Below, in pieces: positions 11,016 through 22,100 of a stretch of 64,000 nt of DNA. The translations under genes were made by a program, and so were the position numbers. How positions within the stretch are numbered: position 1 is the stretch's first letter; every line of letters starts with the position of its first letter. Origin of the DNA: Pycnopodia helianthoides. Taxonomy: Eukaryota > Echinodermata > Asteroidea > Forcipulatida > Asteriidae. The DNA lies in NCBI GenBank assembly GCA_032158295.1, contig CM063258.1, forward strand, positions 7,954,583-8,018,582, given 5' to 3'. A model generated the notes under the pieces. The model made no database searches and was not told the origin of the DNA. It saw only the letters and a program-made list of their open reading frames with translations.

Positions 11016-13150
11016 AATGGCCCCATTTGGAAACTTTTTAGGCCGAGTATGCCTTTAAAAAAAAAAAGGTTTTGCCAAAATAATAAGTGCAGGGTGTATC
11101 ATATCACAAAAAATCATCCTTATGCTTTATTTCTTGATAAACATCACTTTTGGATAAGAAAAGCGATATATGTATTGCCTAGCAGGTTTGGCGCCCCCCA
11201 AAAAGTGTGTTCGTGTTTTCTGGATGAAATAATTACTGAAGTATTCAGTACAAACTGTAAACCAAAATCTAATTAAAATATAAATTTAGGCACCGTATCC
11301 TCGTAAAAAAAAATATGGTTTATAAGTTATTGTTTTTTAGTCAGTTGTGTCACAATGAACTAATGTTAATCGTAGAGGACATGCCCCACTTTGTTGACAT
11401 TCTGTGGACCATTGAACATTAATTGAACCACTTCACGTCAGATGACGTGTACACACGCCAATATTTTCTGGATAGTCTTCCGGCGGAAGTTTTTTTTACT
11501 GCCCAGGAGCAACTTCGGAGCACCCTTTATTTTCCAGTCAGTCGAACGGCTGACTTGAGTATCCACCCAGACATTTGATTTTATAGCGTGCATACAGTGC
11601 TACGCTTCGTTTCACCCATACAAAGAGGGACAGAAGGTACTGGAAATCATGCTTGTAATATCACTTTTCCAGGGGTTATTGTGTAACCCCCCGATTCCAG
11701 ACCTGTTCGTTACACAAATGTGGCATACAAGAATGGACCGGCTGCCACCTTTGTTTATCATTGTATTTGGCTCAATGGGAGATATTTACTTGAAAAGGAA
11801 AAGAACTACTCCAGAAGCTCCAAAAAGTTTCCCAAAAATTACAGCGCATGGGCACAGACAACTTTTCGGAATACCGACATGAAGTGGTTTTAAGACCCCT
11901 TGTACAAGTAAATGTGTTTGTGTTACTCAAAACCATTCCTGTTAAGGAATACTGGTTGCAAATTGTTATTTCTCAAACTCAGAACACCACCAAAAATTGA
12001 AATAAAATTACATGTAAACTGTACATGTAAACATGATTTTCTAATGACCTCTTACTATTTTACCAATTTGTTTTGACATAAACAACCGCTATTGACCAAA
12101 ATGTTTGACCACTCAAGCCTGAAGTGCACAATCGTACTGGGGCAAATCTACACACTACTATCACCAGAAGACTTCATTTTAGAGTAAAAGAAAAAATAAG
12201 AAAGTGTCTTACTTATTGAATTCCCGTTCATAAAAAAATAAGTTACCAATCTTTCTTTCAGTTGCAGCAGTATGGGGGGGGGGGGGGAGGGGGCTCTGCC
12301 TGGTGTAGTTGTAAGTCGATGCTTTTTCAGCAATACAAAGTTAAAACATTAAATATCAATGTATGCCAATCCTTTAAAGGTATTATACAGGGTTGGTGAG
12401 GATAAAAAAACAGTGTTTAATGTTAGTCTTAAAACTGACTGATTATGAAGTTCATACTAGAAACACTCTTTCTTTGAAATATTTCCCTTTGAAATGAAGT
12501 GGTATTCAAGAAAACTGTATTCGAAAACCTAAGAGAGCCCAACAGTGCATGGTTTTTCACTATTTTCTCCTGACTCGCGCAACGGATTAAGCCCAAATTT
12601 TCTTAGGTTGGATATTTGATGTATACGGTTGATCACACAAAACATGAACACGGTCTGTGACTAAAAGTCAGCTCTACCAATCCTGTGCAATACCCATAAT
12701 TTAAGCTCGCCCCCCAACCCCCAAGATTAACAGGTCTGGCACCACCACTGCTTTTTTTCTGAAGTGTGATATGTAAACTTTTTTTAGCCTTCGAGAAAGA
12801 CTCTGCTAGGGTCGAAACGTCAGGCCACTAACTAATTTTTGCATTTATACTGGTTGGTAAGCAGTTTGCAACAGCTAATTCTATTTTCCCATGTAAACTT
12901 TTTGTACACAAAGATAGTCCCGGCACTCCCTATTAGCTTTGAGATGATTGCATAATATCAATGCTCTATTTTGTTGCCGCCATTGAAAAAGATCTGAACT
13001 TTCTCTTCCCAACCAATCCCATTTTAAACTTGACCATGAACGTCACAAAAAGAGTTTGTGTTCAGGCTTGAGTGCTTTTTGTTTGGCATCTTGGTCGACT
13101 GAAGTTGCCGTTTTGGAAGTCAAACTGCATGTAAAGATATGTGCAAGTAA
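11016..13150. other. 3' flank of the CARF-like gene and intergenic repeats
   Basis: Candidate polyadenylation signals are ATTAAA at 11272-11277 and AATAAA at 12001-12006. A poly-G run lies near 12275-12290. A reversed copy of family F lies at about 12380-12700. No further gene is recognised. Confidence 0.4.
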
Positions 13151-13373
13151 TATTTAAACCACATCTACAATACAAAGAACTAAAAACAAAAAACATCAAA
13201 GTCACTGAAAAAGGGACAAAATAATAATGAAAACCAAAATCCATATGAAAGGCAAAACTGTATCTCCTTCATGTTTCTTATCGATTAAAATGAAATGAGT
13301 TTAGTGCCATGTGTTCATTCAAGTTGGATTTCGTTTGGAAACGGCATAGGCCATGTGTGAATCAGAAATCTCT

Positions 13374-14165
13374 TTAAAGGGCGGGTAGACCTCTAGTAAT
13401 TACTCCGAAAATGAATGACCATAAAAACTTTCTTAGGTAGGAAGCACTGCAGCTGTTGATAATGTATAACAATTCCCTTCTAAGGAACATGGTTTTAGTG
13501 ACACGGGATTCAAAAAGATTTCAATCTGAGAAACGTTTCATGCATGAAACATCTCTCAGATTGTGTGTTCCAATTATGGATTACTCTTCCAGTGGGGACA
13601 TAACTGCTCCAGATTTTGGGAGGTATCTAAGCAAGCAAAAAACTGCTACCACCGTTTGAAATGAAATTTTCAGTCTTATTTTATTTCATATGGGTCATTC
13701 CACCAAGTTGAGACACAGTGTGATTTTTGTGCAATATTTGTCCATATTATGAAAAGAAATCATTTATTTGACCCAATTATTTCATGTAACATTCTCCTTT
13801 GAGTGTGAAAATGTTTGATGAATTATAAATTGTTTTGATGCATTTTAATGGAAATTATTATGAAAAATGTGTGATTTGGATGTAACACGGACACCGTGTC
13901 CATGTTACATCCAGAAGTTTATTATTCAAATTTTTCAAATACATTATTGTGCAAATTCACTTCGTGCACTAATTACAACGAACAAATTGTACCGGGCAAA
14001 ACCGTTTTCGTAATAGTCAGTGATTAAATACAGCAGAAATGGGGCAGGACTAAAATCATGCACAAGTCATACAAATGTCACAAAGTGGTGGAATGACCCA
14101 CTACATTTATACAGGATTAAAACAATCGTACGAGTCCAAAAACCAAAGGTATACTTTGCCTTTAA
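13374..14165. mobile_element. TTAA MITE (family B) carrying a second MITE
   Basis: The outer element runs from TTAA at 13374 (TTAAAGGGCGGGTAGACC) to TTAA at 14165 and is the duplicate of 31982-32413. A different element is inserted at 13691-14100; the sister copy in segment B lacks it. Confidence 0.8.
13691..14100. mobile_element. Nested MITE with TGGGTCATTCCACC termini
   Basis: The left end TGGGTCATTCCACCA pairs with the right end tggtggaatgaccca. An internal hairpin (ggatgtaacacgga...ccatgttacatcc) lies near 13876-13915. The equivalent site in copy B (about 32335) is uninterrupted, so this inserted after the segmental duplication. Confidence 0.75.
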
Positions 14166-15565
14166 AGGCCCTGTACACTATTGGTAAGATCGAAAAACAC
14201 AAATGTTCACAGATTCACACATAACTATACTATGATTTAAAGTAAAATTTGTAATGGTAACTGTTCATAAGGTAAAAACAACTTCTTTTTTTTTCTGAAA
14301 AAGACCCTTTAGTATCTCGATGTGCGTCCATTTTTGTTTTCACTCCAATTCCTACTTATGAGAATGTGGGGACGAAAACTAGAGGCATGTGTTAGACCAA
14401 AAAAAAGGTCTTGGTCCCACAGGCTTTCAGAAATGGATTTCATGTAACTTTGTGATATATTACATTGGAAATTACGGGGAACCAACTCCATGGATGGTGG
14501 TCCTTTTGTTTAAGAATGTTGGTTTGCCATTTTTACATCTCTTAAATCATGAGAGACAAGGACTCGAATGGTAGAATTTTATTGTACACAAGTGAGTTTT
14601 TTAAGAAGTTTGTTTATGGAAATGTGTTGTTGGTTAGTTTGTTTAACTTGTGTTTGAATAAAATACAAGTTTATGTGAATAACCATATACATGATACCAT
14701 AGCATTTTGTGTATCTTATTCAAAACGTGTTCAGGGCCCAATTTCATGGCTCTGCTTCCCTGAAGCAAAAAATCTGCACTTACGGAAGCAGAGAATTCCG
14801 CGCTTACATCAAGCGTATCTCACTGGTAAGCAGAAAAGTTTTGCTTGTGCGCATGTGTACTCAAAGTTACTAGGCATTACTAGGATACACAGCTAGCGCA
14901 GAAATTCAGCGCTTGCCCTGTAAGCGAAGAAATACTTATCACCTGTAAGAGCAAAAGGCAAACAACAAATAGATTTCAAAGTTAAACGAAAACATGAGTA
15001 AGAATAAAACAAATACTTATAATACATAAATCAGGCGTGCAACTTTTCCTCGGATCAGCTGATTTCCTCTTTTTTTATTCTCATTATTACCATTCAAAAT
15101 TTAAAAATACTGTACAAAATCATTGAAATTTTGTAGTTTCCTCTTTTGGTGAAGTTACAGTTGCATGCCTGATAAATACTATGACCTATATTGTTTTTGT
15201 AGTTGCATCTTTTTTTTAAATGAAAGATGAGTAGTTTGTTTTTAAAAGGTTTCCACTTTGTAGTCAGAAAACTCTCTGCGTTTAAATGTTTTCTAAAACA
15301 TTCTGATTTGCCATTTCCACCACACTCAAGGAGAAAAATCAAAATGAGCTTGTAAAAAAATATATTAATTCAAATCTGTGTCTCGGGTATCTCATAGAAA
15401 AAACCCACTTGATTTCATCTTCTATAGAACTGCTTTTGATGGAGCCTTAATCACAACGAACAAATCTGTTGTGACCCAATTAGTAACTTAAAAACAAGGA
15501 GTAAGATGCAGTACCTGACCCAAAGATTCCATATATTTTTGTTGTTCGGCATTCCTTTTAATATG

Positions 15566-15940
15566 TTAAAGGCAGGGTACACTCCACAAGTTACTGACCA
15601 TAAAAACTGAATTTGTAAAGGGCACTGGAGAGCTGTTGACATCATGAAACATTGTTAGAAACAAACGACCCCCTTTGAACAAATGTAATTCAAGAGAAAG
15701 AAGTGTTTCGCTCAAAAATTTGAATCTGAGAACGGCTTCAGGCATGAACCCATTCTCGGGCATCTGAAAGCACATAATTCTAAACAACAAGGGTGTTTTT
15801 TTTCTTTCATTGTTTTCTTCCAACTTCGAATGACCAATTGAGCCCAAATTTTCCCAGGTATGTAATTTTGTGCATATGTTGGGATACACCAAGTGGGGAT
15901 GCTGGTCTTTGACAATTACCAAAAGTATACCCTGCCTGAA
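15566..15940. mobile_element. TTAA MITE (family B), duplicated with the segment
   Basis: It starts TTAAAGGCAGGGTACACT and ends accaaaagtataccctgcct. The right-hand TTAA is mutated to TGAA here, and identically in the sister copy at 36221-36592. The insertion therefore predates the segmental duplication. Confidence 0.75.
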
Positions 15941-16505
15941 CAAGAAAAGCAACTTGTACAAGATAAATAATGTATCACATCTACTTCATTCTCACCATTT
16001 AAACCAAAAGTTAAATGTGTGTCGCGTGAGCGGCCGCCTGGTCTGTAACATAGAGGGCGCTCTTTCGAGCGTCGCCGTGGTGGGCTAATGCGCGACACCA
16101 CAATAAATTAATTGTGTGAAACCTAGATTGTTTGGTTGAGGTATACAACCAGGCAGTTAAAGCTACCAGTGACAACAGGACGGTGGAGGGAACTAGATAA
16201 ATCTACATCTCGAAGCCTCAGTTTACATAATTTCTTAACTCCTGAGCCTGAATTTGCTCATACAACTGTACAAAACTAATTGTAACACTGCATAAATTAT
16301 AATCGACCCCAAAATACTTTACATGTTTTAGGACTAGGCCTAGCTATATACTTACCGGCTGTGCTTTACGTACTACGTCTACGGTGTGGTCAGCCAAGCT
16401 GAAGTTACTCTGGCACAGGGCTCTGGCAATACCCTGCAAGCTGAAAATACTCCAAAGTGCTGCTAAACATTATACCCGTCAGCTAGTTCCCGTAGGCCTA
16501 CTACT

Positions 16506-16637
16506 GGTACCATGTAGCCCGCCTTGTTGGGCTGTTATGGCTCTCTTTTAACATCGGTCTTGTAATGGTGGGTGTTATACTATAAGACCGATGTTAAAAG
16601 AGCCATAACAGCCCAACAAGGTGGGCTAGGTACCATG
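16506..16637. repeat. Near-perfect hairpin with arms of about 50 bp
   Basis: The left arm includes cttgttgggctgttatggct and the right arm agccataacagcccaacaag. Both arms extend through the gaccgatgttaaaagag region and outward to the ggtacca ends. The loop is about 18 bp (taatggtgggtgttatac). Probably a fold-back transposon. Confidence 0.8.
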
Positions 16638-16788
16638 GTACCCTGCCAGGTCCAAACTGCTATACTCAACACCCCTTCAGTTTCGTACTGGTACTGCGCC
16701 AGGTCCAGCTGCTATTAAATGACCCCACTCCTTCAATTTCTCTATGACCAGAGTCACCGGAGTGTTTTAAGCGGGGGGTGGTGAATAT

Positions 16789-16961
16789 GGACCTTATGCA
16801 CTGACGTCATCACGCCGTCCCCTTAGAGGTAAAAAGATGACGTAACAATGGAAAACGCGCATCTATGTACGCGCGGCGCACAGAATCGGCCAATGAGTAA
16901 CCTTCTTTTGACCTCTAGCCGAGGGCGCCCTACTCGACGGCGTCTTACACATAAGGTCAAT
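16789..16961. repeat. Inverted-repeat element with CRE-like GACGTCA/GACGTAA
   Basis: The ends are gaccttatgcac... and ...acacataaggtc, with further complementary segments inside (acgccgt and acggcgt). The interior phrase gtacgcgcggcgcaca...ggccaatga resembles the ends of the larger element at 48815-49542. Confidence 0.5.
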
Positions 16962-17537
16962 TGTGAGTTGCCCGGCGCCGTATCAACCCTTGGGGAATTG
17001 TAGATTGCGGCAACTGTGCCATCAACATGTTTAACTATTCACAAAGAATTAGCAATTGATTCCTCGTCTTCATTCATTGACTGAAAACGTTGAGTATTTA
17101 ATATCTAAAGACGACACCACAGTAAATTCACCAGTAACTTAGGTTCAAGTAGAGATGGAATGAATTCTCTAATTAATATGCATAAAGATTGAGTTTAGGC
17201 ATTTGAAGAAACTACGTAAAACACACTTCGACCAATAAACCGAAAATCACAGAGCAATATAAGTTCTTACCTAATGAAGCAGGAACTTTACCTTGCGGCA
17301 ACTGATGAAAACTTAATACGCACACGCTTTTAAACTGCCGCGGTGTTTCCAAACGCTAATCTGATTGGTCAAAGGTACGTTTGTTTGTAGCAACCTCTAT
17401 GGCGGCCAAAACTATATGTCTTGTAATAGGAAATCATAAAATAGTATCGCAACCATTGATTCATCTAATCTTAGTACATATAAGTTAAATGTAGAATTTA
17501 CACATCAATATAATCTCGAGAAAACAGATTTAGCTGA

Positions 17538-17908
17538 TTAATAAAGGCACTGGACACTATTTGTAATTATTCAAAAAAATTGTTAGCATAAAAACTTACT
17601 TACAAGCAATGGAGAGCTATTGATAATATAAAACATTGTGACAAACGGCTCCTTCTGAAGTAATGTAGTTTTTGAGAAAGAGGTAATTTCTCACTCAAAT
17701 AATAAAAGACTTCAGCGAAGCCTTTTATTATGCACCTGAAAGCACACAAATTTGGAACGAGGGTGTTTTTTCTTTCATTATTTTCTTGCAACTGCGATGA
17801 CCAATTGAGTCCAAATTTCCACAGATTTGTTATTTTATGCATATGATGGGATACACCAAGTGAGAATACTGGTTTTTGACACTTCCCAAAGGTGTCCAGT
17901 GCCTTTAA
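17538..17908. mobile_element. TTAA MITE (family B)
   Basis: The left end is ttaataaaggcactggacac and the right end ggtgtccagtgcctttaa. The interior is typical of the family (gagctattgataatataaaacattgtga, gatgggatacaccaagtgag). It lies in the block specific to copy A. Confidence 0.8.
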
Positions 17909-18559
17909 GTGAAAGAAAATTACTTGTAAATCACGTGATCTAAACTTAATTAGTGACGTCATCTGATGACATGAGGCTGACATTAATTTTACATCACATA
18001 AATGTCTAAAGTATCTTAGAGGATTCAGCTAAGTCTGGAATAGATAGGGCCATTTTACAGGTATTTAAGATTTACACATTACAAAGGAATAAGTGATTTA
18101 GCTATAAAAAAAACCCACTGAGACTGAACTGTTTTGATTTGCCAAAGATCATGCCAAAATTCTTTGACTTTGTTCTTATAATCAAAATACTTCATTAGGT
18201 GTTCGGGGTAATAGCCCGAACAACTCATTTCATTTATTATTTTCAATATCTTGTTGTCACTTACATGTTTTTAATTTTGTAAAAAAAGTTAAATAAACAG
18301 CTTCTACAATGTGTACATGTTTTCTTGTATGTGAATGAAAACATATTCATACAATATCTCTTAATTTGTGCAGTTCGTTACATCATGAACAAATGACATG
18401 TAAAGCTTACTTCAAAACTTCTCTGTACAAGAATAATCCCAAATTCTTAAATTGAACGAATTGCCATAAAGCCGTTATGAAACCAAAACAAACGATGCCA
18501 AATTCTTCCAATACGCATTGGCGTACATTTTTGTACGAATTGATTTTAAAGAATTATGC

Positions 18560-19148
18560 CCACCGTTTTTAACTCCTGACTAAACCGTTATGATCATCTG
18601 CCGTATTTGCTGACCCATATTAACGAAACCTTCTTGTTGATCCTCAAATGCTATGGTCTCTCCTTGCTGGGTCCAAGCCGCATTATGATGCATGTGACTA
18701 CATACATCTGTTATTATCAAGTGGACGCGCCTAAAGAGCTCTCTGGCAGCTTGTTCGGCGGTGTTGAAACTGTAAGGGGAAAGTTGCGCATCCGGTTTGA
18801 TTGGAAGTCGGGGTGGTTTCATGGAAAGTGTTGTGCCTACTGTACCATCATCGGCAGAGTAACATGTAAACCACGCATTTCAAGGTATATCATTTGTAGA
18901 TTTGTAGGGTTTGAAGTTCGGCACATTGGGAGGGTCAAGGATATCGCTAAAGACACTATTCCTAAAAAAAAAAAAAGAGCACCCTATACTGGATAGCAAG
19001 TTGCCATTGGAAGAACCAATGTCTGGGGCATGGGCTTGAAAATGCTGTTGCCGAATTAGTGGGTATGCCAAATTAGACTGGTGCTGCTCATGTAATAATC
19101 ATTGTTTGAAGGTGCAGTGATGGAGGATTTCACAGTCTGCTGAGGACT
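18560..19148 (-). pseudogene. DAXX: Decayed 3' part of DAXX copy A exon 2
   Basis: The sequence aligns with copy B 37146-37737 but follows an in-frame TGA. It also has a lost base (atgattattacat here, atgatgtattacat in B), an expanded A-run near 18965, and a TAG near 18581 where B reads CAG. It ends at the conserved donor position before gtgggc. It is no longer translated in frame with the rest of the gene. Confidence 0.7.
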
Positions 19149-22100
19149 TCATTCCGTTTCCTTAGTGCAACCTTTGTTCTCATTGTCATTCGTTATCTGC
19201 TCCTCCAAATCACCACGATCAATCTTCCGTCTCTTCAATGCGGGTTCATTGTCTTCGTCCGTGAGAACCCCTGGGGCCACATCTGATTCAGAATGTTCTG
19301 CTGCTTCCGGAACGATGCCACTTTCATCCTCCTCCTGTCGTTCCACAAAATGGTCTTCTACTTCCTTGATCTTCTGCAATGCAACTTTTCTATTCTCTAA
19401 CAACTTCTTCTTTAGCTCTGGATCACTGTCAGAGGAGTCTTTTGCGTTTTTGAAGTCAAGAGACGAACGACCGATGTTGAGAATAAAGTCATTGTGGCGT
19501 CTCTTCTTTAATAACTTACCAACATCCTCAAAAGCTTCCCGCGCAACGTTGTTAATTCTTCTCTTGCCCAAACATAGTTTCTTCTGTAAATTTGTGTTAT
19601 AAACAATCTCGTAAACGTCTTGGAAGTCAGGGAAGAAATCCTTCTTGTTGATGAATTTGTTTAACCTCTTGTTGATCTCTGGGAAACGAGTTCCTTCATA
19701 ATGGATCTTCTGCTCGATCATACGCCCGGTAGATGGAGAACAATTATTCAACTCACAACACATATTGTATATCTTCATGAAGCGCTTTTTCAACTGGTAT
19801 TCCTGGATGTAGACGGAGTCTCTCTTATCCATCTCATCCAAGGTCAGTTCTCGTTCTTCAAGTATCTTAATTTCCTTATCGATCGCTCCCATCAACCCTT
19901 CCAGTTTCTTTATCTGTCTCTGTGAGCCTTTTCCTTTAACCTTCTTTTTCTTTTCCCGATCGCTTTCTACACTTTTCATCGTCTCACCATTCCTATTATC
20001 GAGAGTCTTATATGCAGGGGTGTTTCCACTTGTTGACGGCCCGGCCTCTTGATCAAGATTTTCTCTTGCTGAATCACCAGCATGCTCCTCCTCAGCCTCG
20101 GGTTGAGGTTTGTCACCATCAGTTCTCAAGTCTCCAATGAAATTCCCGCTACTGATGGTTTCAGACGTCACCACAAGATCAGCCGATTCACCTTCTTCCT
20201 CTCCTCTACTGCGTTTCTCTTTCTCGTCTGTCTGTGCATCATTCTCAGGCTCATCATCTGAAAGATTCTCTTTCGTCACCGTCTTTGGTCTACGGCTGTC
20301 CGAGGCTTTCATTAACAACGTCTTCACATCCTGAATATGAACATAGACGGATTTCTTTTTGGTTTGCAGGTCAGAGATGTGCTGCTCCAGAAGGTCGCGG
20401 AATTCTTCCGACTGGGTGTACCCTTTCCTTGCTTGTTTAAACTTGTTTTCAAGAAGCTTGGCGACATTATGCTGTTGCCTCGTCTTGAGAAGTGGCTTAC
20501 ACACATTGATAAACTAAACAAGAAAAGAAAAAGAAAAACATTGTAATTTAAATTATACAATGTAATGTGTAACAACTGGATTGAACATCAACATAATTTC
20601 CATCAATCTTTTACAAATGTCCCATATTTTTCTTCCACGGCACACAGTTCTCTTTTCTTTAAGAATTTGTCAAGTTCATGCTGACGAGGTACAGTTAAGA
20701 CATCTTAATGTCACAGCCAGTAGCTCTTTGCTCCAGAACCGGAAAATCGTCTGCATACACTACAGAGCGCACGCAGAGTGTACACGTACTCATGTATGAC
20801 TGTAGCCTATTACATGTGTGGCCAAGATCTGAATCCTTGGCTTCCAGGTCTAAAAGTCGTGTAGCCCCATGACTCCCTTCGCTTCTTGGTCCATATGCCG
20901 AAGTACCTCAAATAATTTCTCGAATAGAAACCCACATTTTCATGCCAAGATTTGATTGAACTTCTTTTTTACTTGTGAGTATTTTTCTGGTTAAGAATTA
21001 GGCATAAATGGTGCTTTTTAAAGATGATTTTGACCGAATCTGGACCGTAGTATGGGTGATATTGTTAGGCCCCTTTCTCTATGGTTAGGCCTACACTACA
21101 AACGTTCGTTACAACGTCAACACGTTTAACCTTACGAAATAATACCAATTGTAGCCTGTAATGTGCTACAGATCGTCTTTATTAAATTTCAATGCTCAGC
21201 AATGATACGCACCAAAAACTGTTCTTGAACTATTCTTTTATTATCCTTGATCCGTAAAATTACAAAAATTACTGTTGACGATTGACTATTGATGTAGATT
21301 ATAATAATTGGTGGCTATAGGTGGGTGTCGTTCGATGTAACAGGTGTAAGGTGACGTTAGGTGACGGAAGGTGTCGTTAGGTGACGTAAGGTGGTTCAAC
21401 TAAAATATAAAGAGAAAATAACCACTTGCAGTTTAGAATAGATACATAAACCAAGGCCAGATATTTTACTTAATAACTAGAGTATTATGCATCAACTCCA
21501 AACCTATTAAATACAGCAAATATCTGTGCAACTTCATACAAGAACCAATTATTAAACTACATAATCAATGGCATCAATAACACATACCTTAACGTTTATA
21601 CAGAGCTATGGGCTTACATGTCATGTACATGCATGTACACACGTGTAACTTTCACTGAACAAAACTCTTATTTTTGTATATTAAAAACACTTCCAAATAA
21701 CTCAATACCGACACTATATAATGCAAAAAATAAAATCAAACACTCACTTTGCTGAGCTGCCAAGGTATTTGTGGCAAAGATGATTGAAATAAATGATTTT
21801 CTCTTCTTAGTATTTGGCAATGTGTACGTTGACAACAATAACAAATAAGGTGACTCTTGAAAATAGCGCCCTCTATTGATTTCAATAAAAAAGCGAGGCG
21901 CTACAAAAAGTAAACAAAAACAATATTCTGGCGGCTACATTCCGGCCCCTAATGACTGTATCAGGGAAACATCATTACAAAAAAACCAAACAGAATATTA
22001 ATCAAATCAATCAGTGTCCAAAATGTTCTTAGAATGACAGTCCAATCCTTGCTGGTTATGCGGTCTGAATCTCTTCCCCCTCAAGGAGGCACAGCTTGTC

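Larger units (their letters stand above)
16016..18117. other. Copy-A-specific insertion block without a recognised gene
   Basis: At 16016 homology with copy B stops (aagttaaatgtg), and it resumes at about 18118 (gactgaactgttttgatttgcc). The intervening 2.1 kb holds a long hairpin (16506-16637), a CRE-containing inverted repeat (16789-16961) and a family B MITE (17538-17908). No protein-coding signal is seen. Confidence 0.6.

Noticed and set aside
18607..18996. Plus-strand open stretch of 129 codons and similar frames opposite the DAXX genes
   Set aside because: They are shadows of the DAXX coding sequence on the other strand and have no independent features.
21337..21395. CRISPR-like short repeats (aggtgacgtta units)
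   Set aside because: They are short, imperfect, contiguous direct repeats without spacers, within the retrotransposon LTR of an animal genome.
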